Source of the DNA: Deltaproteobacteria bacterium
GTDB lineage: Bacteria; Desulfobacterota; Syntrophia; Syntrophales; UBA2210
DNA length: 64,000 nt
Reading direction: 5' to 3'
NCBI GenBank assembly: GCA_016933965.1
Contig: JAFGTS010000045.1
Span: 27,293-91,292 of the forward strand
Shown: one piece after another, positions 46,550-55,545 of the stretch
Numbering within the stretch: the first letter of the stretch is position 1
Layout of the letters: each line of letters opens with the position of its first letter
Program-made: the position numbers and the translations under genes
The notes under the pieces: generated by a model
What the model was told of the DNA's origin: nothing
What the model saw: only the letters and a program-made list of their open reading frames with translations
Database searches by the model: none

Positions 46550-48180
46550 AAACACAAAGAAAGATACTGCTGTTTGCAGGACTGTTGTGTGTCGGCATCA
46601 TGACTTTCTGCGGATGTACTGCAAATAGAAGTGTTACGGGAACCGAACCCACTCCAGCGGCGATCCAGGAGACAGGATACATCAGCGACGTCGCCTTCAA
46701 CACGCTGAAGGGAAAAGAGCAGGTCACCCTGTTTGTCTCCCAGACCCCTGAGTTCACCGTGTCGAGAGAATCCGACTCCTCCCTTCTGATCAAACTGGAA
46801 AACATGTACGTACCTGAGGCGCTGGCAAAGAAACACGATACCGGATCCCTGGAGAACATAAATTCACTGTCTCTCTCCCAGCAGACCGGGGAGGGAGGAA
46901 AACAATGGGTTCAGGCCCTGATTAAACTGGACGAAATGGTCCCTTATCGGGTGGCGAAAAACGAGAATGCTCTTGTTGTCACCTTTGACGTTTCAGCCCT
47001 TGAATATCATTCGGCAGGCGTTCCAGTTGAGGATTCAACCATAGCCCTGGCAAAGGCACTGGTGCAGTCCACACTTGAGACCCAGGATGTGGCGTCACCT
47101 GAGACCGAGAGATACACAGGACAGAAAATATCCCTCAATTTCCAGGATGCCAGCATCAAGAGCGTGTTCAGATCCATATCGGAAGTCAGTGGTTACAACA
47201 TCGTGGCCGGACCGGGCGTCGAGCAGAAGGTTACGGTCTTTATGAAAGATGTTCCCTGGGATCAGGCCCTGGATACCTTGCTCGAGATCAATGGGCTTGG
47301 AAAAAAGACGACGCAGAATGTCATAACCGTACTGCCCCTGGAGGAACTGAAGAAGGCCGAGGAAGAGCAGCAGAAGAAGGATGTCGTTCAGGGTAAACTT
47401 CGGCAGATTGCGATTGAAGCAAAGATCGTCGAGATCAGTACGAGCTTTGCGAGGGATCTGGGAGTTCGCTGGGGATACGGCTACCAGAATACCTGGGGAG
47501 GCAGGGATTACGGTGTGCTCATGGGGAACTCAACACTGGGGAGCCTTACATCGCTTCCGGGGGATGTCGGCCTGACACAGAGTAACGTGGCCGTTAATTT
47601 CCCGGGTGTCGAAGCCGATATGGGAGAAGGTGCACCTGGTATCGGAATCATCGTAGGGGCCGACAAGTTTATCCTTGACGCAAAGCTGGACGCCGTAGAA
47701 CAGGATGGAAAAGGGAAGATCATATCCTCACCCAAGGTGACGACTCTTGATAATGTCAAGGCAACCATCAAACAGGGCCAGGAAATCCCCTATGCCGTGA
47801 CTGATGACGAGGGGAACCGGAGCATCGAGTTCAAGGATGCGGCGCTTCTCCTCGAAGTTAAACCGACGATTACGCCGGAAGGCAAGATTTCCATGGAGGT
47901 AAAGGCGAGTAACGACTACCCCGACTGGACCCGGGCAAATGTGAACAATGAAAATCCTCCCATCAACACAAACAGTGTGGAATCTACGGTTCTCGTCAAC
48001 AACGGTGATACGCTGGTCGTTGGGGGAGTTTACAAGATGGAGGAACAGAATTTGACAGAGGGTGTTCCCTGGCTGTCGAAGGTTCCCGCCTTGGGATGGC
48101 TATTTAAGTATAAATCGGAAATGAATGAAAAAAGGGAAATCCTGATCTTTGTCACGCCACGTATCATTCAGGAAACCTGA
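46546..48180 (+). CDS. pilQ: Type IV pilus secretin PilQ
   Basis: 544 aa outer-membrane secretin. Signal segment ending FCGCTANRS (possible lipoprotein Cys), one AMIN domain (about 40-165), STN/secretin N domain (ISLNFQDASIKSVFRSISEV, about 190-265), then the secretin barrel (RQIAIEAKIVEISTSFARDL to EKREILIFVTPRII). VPWLSKVPALGWLFKYK is the classic secretin C-terminal signature. Short for PilQ: only one AMIN domain and one N-domain where many have several. Confidence 0.95.
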   Translation: MKTQRKILLFAGLLCVGIMTFCGCTANRSVTGTEPTPAAIQETGYISDVAFNTLKGKEQVTLFVSQTPEFTVSRESDSSLLIKLENMYVPEALAKKHDTGSLENINSLSLSQQTGEGGKQWVQALIKLDEMVPYRVAKNENALVVTFDVSALEYHSAGVPVEDSTIALAKALVQSTLETQDVASPETERYTGQKISLNFQDASIKSVFRSISEVSGYNIVAGPGVEQKVTVFMKDVPWDQALDTLLEINGLGKKTTQNVITVLPLEELKKAEEEQQKKDVVQGKLRQIAIEAKIVEISTSFARDLGVRWGYGYQNTWGGRDYGVLMGNSTLGSLTSLPGDVGLTQSNVAVNFPGVEADMGEGAPGIGIIVGADKFILDAKLDAVEQDGKGKIISSPKVTTLDNVKATIKQGQEIPYAVTDDEGNRSIEFKDAALLLEVKPTITPEGKISMEVKASNDYPDWTRANVNNENPPINTNSVESTVLVNNGDTLVVGGVYKMEEQNLTEGVPWLSKVPALGWLFKYKSEMNEKREILIFVTPRIIQET

Positions 48181-48242
48181 GATATTCGGCGGAACAAGAG
48201 GAGATCTGGTTTCATTAACAGTACAATGAGGGGAATCGATCG

Positions 48243-48638
48243 ATGAGGAAAAATTACATACAATACCTGCTGTTACTGGTTCTTGTCCTGATCCTTCCGC
48301 TCCTTTTCTCCTGCGGGGATACCGATAGTGAGGAAGGGGAAACGGCGTCGATAACGCTGACAGCGAGTAAAACCACTCTCCCGGCGGACGGAGTCAGTTC
48401 CGCTGCCATTACTGCGTTGCTGAAAGACGCCGCCGGCAATGCCGTCGAGGAGGGAACGGTGGTAAGATTTTCCACGAACCTCGGATCGTTTCCGAATGGA
48501 GCGCAGAACTATTCGATGAATATTCAGTCCGGGGGACAAGTAACGATATCATTCATAGCTGCAGAGACACCGGGTACTGCGCTTATAGCAGCGACATCGG
48601 AGGGCATCAGCCAGGCCATTGAAATAACACTGGAATAG
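48243..48638 (+). CDS. Small Ig-like (Big_1-type) lipoprotein
   Basis: 131 aa. N-terminal signal with lipobox LLFSC, then one bacterial Ig-like/invasin-type domain (ASITLTASKTTLPADGVSSA, VRFSTNLGSFPNGA, ending in alternating beta strands). Expected to be exported and lipid-anchored. 62 bp after pilQ. It resembles the first Ig domain of the next, much larger gene, suggesting duplication. Confidence 0.8.
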   Translation: MRKNYIQYLLLLVLVLILPLLFSCGDTDSEEGETASITLTASKTTLPADGVSSAAITALLKDAAGNAVEEGTVVRFSTNLGSFPNGAQNYSMNIQSGGQVTISFIAAETPGTALIAATSEGISQAIEITLE

Positions 48639-48758
48639 ATGCGAGTGCTGATGGCACGGAGAAGTGAATCCGGCCCGGTGGTGTTGAAATGAGATGTGTT
48701 GAATCCGAGGATATTTAATCAACCATCAGGAATAGACATACCTATAAGGAGTTATCAC

Positions 48759-51278
48759 ATGAAAAGGGGATACCGCAGGTACAGAATACCAATTCTGAAC
48801 ATACTAGTCGTGCTGTGCATCTCTCTTGTCCTGGCGGGCTGTCCGAGTGGCAGTGTCGAGGACAAGGAAGAGGGAGACGGCGGCGGGAAAACGGCGTCAA
48901 TGATACTGACCGCCGACCCTGCGTCTATTCCGGCTGACGGGAAAAGCTCCGCCACGATCACGGCCGAGATCATGGACAGTGCCACCACACCCGTAGCCTC
49001 GGGAACGGCGGTTACCTTTTCCACCACCATGGGTGTGTTCCAGAACGGTGAAGCTACCTTTGTAAAAAAGACAGAGGACGATTCGGGCATTCTCAGCGTG
49101 TCACTGCGCTCCGGCATGCTCCCGGGCGTGGCGGAGGTGACGGCCGAATCGAACGGCGTGGTCCAGACCGTTATGGTCCAGTTCACCGGTGAGGGCGGTG
49201 CTGTGACGCCGGCGTCTCTCTCAATCGCGACATCGAAGACTTCCATCAAGTCCGATGACTCCGATGCAGCAACCGTTATAGCGACCATCCTTGATGCAAG
49301 TAACGCCGTCGTCGAAGGTGCCACGGTGGTCTTCAGCGCAGACGGCGGAAGCATCAGTGATGCCACGATCGATACCGACGCCGCCGGCCAGGCCCAGGTG
49401 ACCTTTAAATCGGGAACATTCGATAAAAGCAACCGGACCGCCACGGTGACTGCCGAGGTCGGGGAATTGAGCGCTTTCATACCCATCCGTATCGTCGGCT
49501 CCGAACTGGCACTTTCAACCGATATCAGTCAGCTTCCCGACGATGGTTCGGGGAAAGCGCTCCTGACGATAACGGCCAGCGACGCCGGCGGAGTAAAAGT
49601 ATATGATACCCTGATCTCCCTGACCAACGCGGGAACGGGAAGCATCCAGTTCGAACAGTTTTCCGCCGACTATCCCCTTGACGATACCACCGTCCCCACC
49701 TATACGGGACGGACCGACGTGGAAGGAAGGTTCAAGATTTACGTGAAGGGAACCGGAGCCGGGTCGGTGACGGTCCTGGCCGAGGGGCTAGGTGATACGA
49801 AAGAGATAGCCTATACGGTGAACCCCTCATCGGCGGTAACCTTCGGTATCAGTGAACTCCAGGTCGACGGTGTTGCCGCCGACTATGAGGATCCCTTCCC
49901 TCTCTACACGGATCAGGAGCTGACGGTCATCGTGGATGCCCCTGATCCCGGCGAGACGGAGGTGACCTTCGCCACCACCCTGGGAGAGTGGGACGGTACT
50001 GGGAAACTCTTCCAAACGGCGGCCATAGTTGACGGCAGAGCGGAAGCGAGGCTCACGTCAACCGTGGGAGGGGTGGCCACCGTTGAGGTTGCCTATGGGA
50101 ACAACACGGATACAAAAGACTCCCTTATGGTGGCCGTATCTCCCCTCACGAGTGAGGCTGCGGAGATCACTCTTCAAGCGAGTGCCGTAGTGGTGGCCCC
50201 CAGTACGGGCGGTTCGACCAATACGGTGACCCTTGTGGCGACGGTGAAGACCGACAGCGGTCAGGTCATCAGGGGGGTCCCCGTGGCATTTTCCATTGAA
50301 TGTACTACCGGTGGTGGTGAGCATGTCTCGCCCGTCATTGTCTACACGGACAGTGCTGGAGTGGCGGAGTCTACTTTTACATCCGGTTCTCTGGGGACAG
50401 ATACCGAGGGTGTTACGGTGGTGGCTGAAGTTATAAAGAGCGGTACCCCGATAAAGGACAGCATTGGTATTGTGATCGGTGGTACAGCAGGATCAGTTGG
50501 AATCGGACGCGGGACGGAGGTTGAGTTAATCGCTGGTTGTGCTGCTTACCGACTCTGCATGGCAGTACTGGTTGCCGATTCAAACGGAAATCCGGTGCCG
50601 GGTGCCGAAGTGAGCTTGAGCGCATGGCCAGTCCAGTACCTCACCGGCGGTTGGTATGACGTTGAGCCGGAGCCCGACAAGGAAAAATACGTGGTCTATT
50701 ATTCGGGGGCTTTTGACAATGAGGATGAAAATCGAAATCTAAAACTTGATGAAGACCTGAATGAGGATATAAACAAGGACGGCGTCCTGACGCCGCCGAA
50801 CTCAGCAGCGGGTGATCTTCCCGCTACGGTAACAACCAATGAGTTCGGCTGGGCCGCCTTCGATCTGGATTATCTCAAGGCTTACGCAAAGTGGGTAAAA
50901 GTAAGGCTGTCGGCAACAACGATCGTGTATGGCACTGAGACGACATCGTATACGGAATTCATCCTTCCTGCGGAAAAGAATGAAGCCGAGGCGGGACTCC
51001 TGCCCGATTCACCCTGGTCTGCCTGGACGTCGAAGATCGACACTGGTAATACTTACATATACACGATGCCCGTCTTCTGGGGTGACTACGATGTCTATTC
51101 GACCAATTTCGGCTGGTTCGAGTACGATCCCGTTACTTACATCTATGAACGGGATTACCGGTATACCTTCGCGACACCTCCTGCTCCCGGCACCGTCAAG
51201 GAAGATATCATTATCTCCATTGTGAATACCTATATGGGAGTGGGTATTACCGTACCAATGCGGATCGTCGTTCCCTGA
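48759..51278 (+). CDS. Large multi-Ig-domain lipoprotein with Ca-binding-like loops
   Basis: 839 aa from ATG 48759, with TAAGGAG 7 nt upstream; an in-frame start at 48696 is rejected. Signal peptide with lipobox LVLAGC (Cys28). At least four Ig-like modules follow, the first two clearly Big_1-like (SIPADGKSSATITAEIMDS; TVIATILDASNAVVEGATVV). After about residue 640 comes an Asp/Asn-rich segment (DNEDENRNLKLDEDLNEDIN then KDG) like EF-hand or thrombospondin-3 calcium loops, and an aromatic C-terminal domain rich in Tyr and Trp with no match I recognise. Likely a surface or periplasmic adhesin-like lipoprotein. Position after pilQ suggests a pilus-linked role (inference). Confidence 0.82.
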   Translation: MKRGYRRYRIPILNILVVLCISLVLAGCPSGSVEDKEEGDGGGKTASMILTADPASIPADGKSSATITAEIMDSATTPVASGTAVTFSTTMGVFQNGEATFVKKTEDDSGILSVSLRSGMLPGVAEVTAESNGVVQTVMVQFTGEGGAVTPASLSIATSKTSIKSDDSDAATVIATILDASNAVVEGATVVFSADGGSISDATIDTDAAGQAQVTFKSGTFDKSNRTATVTAEVGELSAFIPIRIVGSELALSTDISQLPDDGSGKALLTITASDAGGVKVYDTLISLTNAGTGSIQFEQFSADYPLDDTTVPTYTGRTDVEGRFKIYVKGTGAGSVTVLAEGLGDTKEIAYTVNPSSAVTFGISELQVDGVAADYEDPFPLYTDQELTVIVDAPDPGETEVTFATTLGEWDGTGKLFQTAAIVDGRAEARLTSTVGGVATVEVAYGNNTDTKDSLMVAVSPLTSEAAEITLQASAVVVAPSTGGSTNTVTLVATVKTDSGQVIRGVPVAFSIECTTGGGEHVSPVIVYTDSAGVAESTFTSGSLGTDTEGVTVVAEVIKSGTPIKDSIGIVIGGTAGSVGIGRGTEVELIAGCAAYRLCMAVLVADSNGNPVPGAEVSLSAWPVQYLTGGWYDVEPEPDKEKYVVYYSGAFDNEDENRNLKLDEDLNEDINKDGVLTPPNSAAGDLPATVTTNEFGWAAFDLDYLKAYAKWVKVRLSATTIVYGTETTSYTEFILPAEKNEAEAGLLPDSPWSAWTSKIDTGNTYIYTMPVFWGDYDVYSTNFGWFEYDPVTYIYERDYRYTFATPPAPGTVKEDIIISIVNTYMGVGITVPMRIVVP

Positions 51279-51299
51279 GGGACAGCCGTTTCTGAACAG

Positions 51300-51338
51300 A
51301 AAAAAGCGGCTCCGCGTTCTGCGAAGCCGCTTTTTTAT
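51300..51338. terminator. Bidirectional intrinsic terminator
   Basis: AAAAAAGCGGCT pairs with AGCCGCTTTTTT around a 13-nt loop (51312-51324). A-run before and T-run after let it end both the pil/Ig operon (plus) and the queF transcript (minus). Confidence 0.92.
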
Positions 51339-51355
51339 TGTCTTTCTGATGGGAT

Positions 51356-51694
51356 CTATTCCTTGTGAGAGGGATACCGGGCCGTTACCGTGGTATGGAT
51401 GCCTCCCCGGACATTGAACTTCCCCGTCACTTCCACCCGTTTCGGGCGTACCGTTTCCACGAAATCTTCAAGGATCCGATTCACGGCCTCTTCGTGAAAG
51501 ATGCCCTGGTCCCGATAGGAGTTGAGGTAGAGTTTCAGTGATTTCAACTCCACCAGTCGTTCGTTGGGAATATAAATGATGACAATTTCCGCGAAGTCGG
51601 GCTGTGACGTCTTCGGGCACAGGCAGGTGAACTCGGGAAACCGGATATCGATCTCGTAATCACGTTCCCGGTATGCGTTTTCTATCGTTTCCAT
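51356..51694 (-). CDS. queF: NADPH-dependent 7-cyano-7-deazaguanine reductase, QueF type I
   Basis: 112 aa, reduces preQ0 to preQ1 in queuosine synthesis. Short unimodular (YkvM) form. Catalytic Cys in FTCLCPKTSQPDFAEI; substrate motif LVELKSLKLYLNSYRDQGIFHEE. Starts 35 bp inside the end of yhhQ on the same strand, so translation is coupled. Confidence 0.94.
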   Translation of the reverse strand: METIENAYRERDYEIDIRFPEFTCLCPKTSQPDFAEIVIIYIPNERLVELKSLKLYLNSYRDQGIFHEEAVNRILEDFVETVRPKRVEVTGKFNVRGGIHTTVTARYPSHKE

Positions 51695-52292
51695 AGAGCC
51701 ACACTAACAGGTAACAGAAGGGCGTGTCAAGGAGCGCGATGACCACCTTGACGGCGTACTGGCCGATTATCATGAATAGAACCGTCTTTACGGCGTAGGT
51801 GCCGGCAAAGGCGAGGCTGATGAAAAGGACCGAATCGACGAACTGGGAGACAATGGTGGAAAGATTGTTGCGGATCCAGAGATGCCGCCCGCCCGTTTTC
51901 TCTCTCCACCAGTGAAAGGCCCAGATATCGTGGTTCTGGGATACCAGGTAGGCGATCATCGAAGCCGCCACGATCCGCGGTGTGGAGCCGAGGATCGCCA
52001 TGTAAGCCTCCTGGTTCTTCCAGAACGGCGCCGGGGGGAGAATTTTGCCGATAAGCAGAAACAGCACCATGAACAGGGACAGATAAAAGCCCGTCATGAC
52101 CAGGCGGTGGGCGCTTCGTTTGCCCTCGATCTCCGATACCACGTCAGTGATAAGAAAGGTCAGCGGATAGAGGACTATCGCCGCCGGGAGGATCATGCCG
52201 CCGACGGATATGATCTTTGAAGCCATGATATTGGCTATGAGCAATGCCGTGATGAAGAGGTATTTTAAAAAATTAATATCGGGTGTTTTCAT
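51660..52292 (-). CDS. yhhQ: Queuosine precursor transporter (YhhQ/VUT family)
   Basis: 210 aa from ATG 52292 (MKTPDINFLKYLFITALLIA). Six or so transmembrane helices, with VGGMILPAAIVLYPLTFLIT, the DVVSEIEG motif, and IRNNLSTIVSQFVDSVLFIS typical of the family. It imports 7-deazapurine precursors. The longer open frame to 52742 is antisense to the TPR gene and is rejected. No strong Shine-Dalgarno seen. Confidence 0.9.
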   Translation of the reverse strand: MKTPDINFLKYLFITALLIANIMASKIISVGGMILPAAIVLYPLTFLITDVVSEIEGKRSAHRLVMTGFYLSLFMVLFLLIGKILPPAPFWKNQEAYMAILGSTPRIVAASMIAYLVSQNHDIWAFHWWREKTGGRHLWIRNNLSTIVSQFVDSVLFISLAFAGTYAVKTVLFMIIGQYAVKVVIALLDTPFCYLLVWLYGNDRKRIPGT

Positions 52293-52445
52293 TGTCGATT
52301 TTCGTTGAAAGATAGCAAAAAAAAAGTTTAGAACATCTATCACCACGGTATGATCCGTGTCAATCCTTTTTCGCCGCCGGCAGGCGTCACGGAAGGATTG
52401 CAGTGAAAATAAGCGTGAGCGGCCGCGGCCGTTCAGGTGGGCGGG

Positions 52446-53105
52446 ATGGACCAACAATATCTCAAGGAACGGGAAGAATTTCTGTCGACTTCCTATGATC
52501 GCATCGAGCGCGGCGAATACGAAACAGCTGTGGCCGGCGCAAAGAAACGGATCACCCGCCTTCCGGGAGACCTGGATGCCTGGCTCGTCATCGCGGCCTG
52601 CTGGGTGCGGATGAACAAATTCGCCGAAGCCGCCATGATTCTCAAGAAGCTGGAGCGGATCGTGCCGGGGTGGTTTCATGTCTCCGAATGTCTGGGAGAC
52701 CTCTACCGCAGGCAGGGCATGGCTGAAGAAGCCCTTTTTCATTACCGGCAGGCCCTCGCCCCCGATCAGTCGGTGTCGTGGCGGCTCCGTAACAAGATGC
52801 GGCTTCTGGGTGACACGTCAGCGGCTGAAGTTCCCGATGATGCACAGAGGCGGACGTCTTCCTTTCAAACGGTCACGATCGCCGAGCTCTATATGCGGCA
52901 GGGACATTTTGAGACGGCACGGAACATTCTGCGGACGATCATTGAAAAAAACCGGGAAGACCGGGAAGCACGTGAGCGGCTCAAGTATGTCGAGGCTGTC
53001 CTGAGCGGAAAGAAGGAAGCCGTACTGATCAGAGAGCTGACGGGCTGGCTTGCGGCCCTTCAGAAGATGAAGCGGGAGATGCCCGAAGGACCCTTTCCGC
53101 TGTGA
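52446..53105 (+). CDS. TPR-repeat protein
   Basis: 219 aa from ATG 52446, preceded by GGTGGGCGGG; a GTG three codons earlier is less likely. No signal peptide. Three tetratricopeptide-like repeats: GEYETAVAGAKKRITRLPGD, NKFAEAAMILKKLERIVPGW and QGMAEEALFHYRQALAPDQS, plus a further one at GHFETARNILRTIIEKNRED. Such proteins serve as scaffolds; the partner is unknown. 34 bp ahead of the M24 peptidase gene. Confidence 0.8.
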   Translation: MDQQYLKEREEFLSTSYDRIERGEYETAVAGAKKRITRLPGDLDAWLVIAACWVRMNKFAEAAMILKKLERIVPGWFHVSECLGDLYRRQGMAEEALFHYRQALAPDQSVSWRLRNKMRLLGDTSAAEVPDDAQRRTSSFQTVTIAELYMRQGHFETARNILRTIIEKNREDREARERLKYVEAVLSGKKEAVLIRELTGWLAALQKMKREMPEGPFPL

Positions 53106-53139
53106 TGATATCAAAACGAACCGGGGGTGAATTCGACCC

Positions 53140-54207
53140 ATGAGATCCGAACGGATATCCCGCGTCCGGCAGGGGCTGCAGGATATGCAGCTTGAAGGGG
53201 TCCTCTTCGTCCATATGCCGAACATCCGCTATCTCACCGGTTTTACCGGAAGCGAAGGAGCGCTTCTGGTAACCGGCGGAGCGGTGGTCCTCCTGGTTGA
53301 CGGGCGTTATACGACACAGGCTCGGGAAGAAGTCACTTCCTGCGGGATCCGGGAATTCAGTGATCCTGTCGCGGGGATTACCGATGCCGTCAGGAAAGAA
53401 CGGCTGTCGTCACTGGGGTTTGAAGCCACGGTCCTTTCCTATGATACCTACCGCCGGCTTGCGGAAAATTTGAACGGGGTCCGGCTTCACCCTCTTTCGG
53501 GGGAACCCGCCGCCATCAGGAGCCGGAAGGACAGCGGTGAGGTGACGGCGATGAAGCGTGCCGCCGCCATAGCGGCTTCTTCGCTGACCGGAATCATTGA
53601 CATGATCAGGCCGGGGGCGGTCGAGAGAGATATCGCCTTCGCCCTTGAATCGGCCATGCGTGACGAAGGCAGTGAAAAACCGGCCTTCGAGACGATCGTC
53701 GCTTCCGGGGAACATGCCGCCATGCCTCATGCCCGTCCCGGTTCACGAAAAATAGAAAAGGGAGACTTTGTGGTCATCGATTACGGGGCCGTTTCGGATG
53801 GATATAACTCCGACGAGACCTGCACGTTCATGGTGGGGGAACCGACGACCCGCCAGCGGAAGGTATACCGGATCGTGAAGGAAGCACATGACCGGGCCAT
53901 CGAGGCCGTGAAGGCGGGGGCGTCGTGCAGCGAGATCGACGGCAGGGCCCGGTCGGTCATCGAAAAGGCCGGGTATGGAGGATACTTCTCCCATGGTACG
54001 GGTCACGGGGTGGGGCTCGAAGTGCATGAGCCGCCGCGGGTGTCATCCCGGAGCACGGAAGTTCTCGAAACGGGCATGGTGGTCACCGTAGAGCCGGGTA
54101 TCTATATTCCCGGCACATTCGGTATACGCATAGAGGACATGGTGCTCGTCGGTGAGTCGGGCGGTGAAATATTGACAAAGATGCCGAAGGAACTTACAGT
54201 TTTATGA
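53140..54207 (+). CDS. M24 family metallopeptidase (Xaa-Pro aminopeptidase/dipeptidase type)
   Basis: 355 aa, cytoplasmic, two-metal pita-bread fold. N-terminal creatinase domain (MPNIRYLTGFTGSEGALLVT), C-terminal catalytic domain with metal ligands in VVIDYGAVSDGYNSDETCTF (two Asp), SHGTGHGVGLEVHE (His), VTVEPGIYIPG (Glu) and GIRIEDMVLV (Glu). Removes N-terminal residues before proline. YqhT/PepQ-like. Confidence 0.92.
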   Translation: MRSERISRVRQGLQDMQLEGVLFVHMPNIRYLTGFTGSEGALLVTGGAVVLLVDGRYTTQAREEVTSCGIREFSDPVAGITDAVRKERLSSLGFEATVLSYDTYRRLAENLNGVRLHPLSGEPAAIRSRKDSGEVTAMKRAAAIAASSLTGIIDMIRPGAVERDIAFALESAMRDEGSEKPAFETIVASGEHAAMPHARPGSRKIEKGDFVVIDYGAVSDGYNSDETCTFMVGEPTTRQRKVYRIVKEAHDRAIEAVKAGASCSEIDGRARSVIEKAGYGGYFSHGTGHGVGLEVHEPPRVSSRSTEVLETGMVVTVEPGIYIPGTFGIRIEDMVLVGESGGEILTKMPKELTVL

Positions 54208-54288
54208 ACACATACCGTGTAAAGACCGCGCTGCCTGAGCGTTCATTTAATACGAAAGAGAAATCAGTACGAGAGGAGGAAGGTTGAC

Positions 54289-54687
54289 ATGTCTGCTTTT
54301 CCTGATGATCTACTCTACAGCCGTGAGCATACATGGGTCAGGATCGACGGCAATCTGGCGACCATCGGATTAACCGATTACGGCCAGGATAAAATGGGTG
54401 AAATTATTTCCATAAAACTGCCGCCGGTCGACGCGTCCGTCGAGCAGGATGAACCTTTCGGTGTCATCGAGTCTTCCAAATCGGTCGCGGAGCTGATATC
54501 GCCGGTGACAGGTGAGATAATCAGCGTGAATGAGGAACTTGCCGATGACGTGGGTATCATAAACAGCGATCCCTATGACACCGGGTGGATGATAGTTGTG
54601 GAAATGGAGAATGTGAGCGAGCTCGACAATCTCCTTGATTCCTACGAATATGCCGATTATGTTGAAGAGGACGAGGAGGTTGAGTAG
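54289..54687 (+). CDS. gcvH: Glycine cleavage system H protein
   Basis: 132 aa lipoyl carrier. Lipoylation site Lys64 in GVIESSKSVAELISPVTGEI; N-terminal LYSREHTWVRIDGNLATIG and C-terminal YDTGWMIVVEM are family hallmarks. Strong GAGGAGGAAGG upstream. No gcvT or gcvP adjacent; instead followed 6 bp later by a LipM/LplA-family gene. Confidence 0.95.
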   Translation: MSAFPDDLLYSREHTWVRIDGNLATIGLTDYGQDKMGEIISIKLPPVDASVEQDEPFGVIESSKSVAELISPVTGEIISVNEELADDVGIINSDPYDTGWMIVVEMENVSELDNLLDSYEYADYVEEDEEVE

Positions 54688-54693
54688 AGAACA

Positions 54694-55545
54694 GTGCAGA
54701 CCTGGAGGCTCATTACCTTTCGACGGTTCAATGCCTATGAGAACATGGCCATCGATGAGGCGATGTTGCGCTCTTGCCGGGCCGCACATATGCAGCCCAC
54801 CCTTCGTTTGTACGGCTGGGAAGCCCCGGCCGTTTCGATCGGTTATTTTCAGGATACGCACCGGGAAGTGAACGGTGCCTATTGTCGCGATCATGATATT
54901 TCCATAGTCAGAAGACCAACGGGAGGCAAGGCGGTGCTGCACGGTCAGGATCTGACCTATTCCGTTGTTGCCGGCAGTGATACCATGCCCTTTTCCACAA
55001 GCATCATGGAGACATACCGTGTCGTCAGCCGATGTCTCGTCGGGGGGCTCGCCAGGGCGGGCGTCACGGCATGGATGGTCGATGAAAATGAATGTGCCGG
55101 TTCTCTCTATAAGAAAAAACCCTGCTGTTTCTCGCGTCCCCTGCGCCACGAGATAACAGTCAACGGGCGTAAAATATGCGGAAGCGCCCAGATGCGGATC
55201 AGGGATGCCTTTCTCCAGCACGGCTCCCTCCTCATGGACGTCGATCCCGCAGCGATCTGCCGGGCCATCGGTACGGGAAACGCCGTCGAGAGTCGGGAGA
55301 TAGAAAAACTGCGGCGATCGGTCACGTCGATCAGGGAATGTGCCGGTGACGGCCTCCCCCTGAGCATGCTGTGCCGGTGCGTCACGGAGGGATTTGAGGA
55401 AGGGCTGTCGATTCGATTTGCTGAAGGAGGTCTTACCGATGAAGAGGAGCAATTGGCTGCGAAACTCCTGGAAGGAAAATACAAAACGGAACAATGGAAC
55501 ATGGAAGGCCGGGTGATTGAAAATGGACCTGACGACGATCATTAA
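54694..55545 (+). CDS. Lipoate-protein ligase / octanoyltransferase family protein (LplA/LipM-like)
   Basis: 283 aa, biotin/lipoyl ligase fold. RRPTGGKAVLHGQDLTYSVV is the lipoate-binding motif and VNGRKICGSAQMR holds the conserved Lys160. CCFSRPLRHE at 144-153 resembles the catalytic-Cys region of LipM octanoyltransferases, so it may transfer octanoate from ACP rather than activate free lipoate; the choice is open. GTG start at 54694. The neighbour gcvH is the likely target. Overlaps hisC by 23 bp. Confidence 0.85.
   Translation: MQTWRLITFRRFNAYENMAIDEAMLRSCRAAHMQPTLRLYGWEAPAVSIGYFQDTHREVNGAYCRDHDISIVRRPTGGKAVLHGQDLTYSVVAGSDTMPFSTSIMETYRVVSRCLVGGLARAGVTAWMVDENECAGSLYKKKPCCFSRPLRHEITVNGRKICGSAQMRIRDAFLQHGSLLMDVDPAAICRAIGTGNAVESREIEKLRRSVTSIRECAGDGLPLSMLCRCVTEGFEEGLSIRFAEGGLTDEEEQLAAKLLEGKYKTEQWNMEGRVIENGPDDDH

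Noticed and set aside
52293..52440. preQ1 riboswitch upstream of yhhQ-queF
   Set aside because: Checked on the minus strand; a CACGG/CCGTG hairpin is present, but the preQ1-I/II signatures are not.
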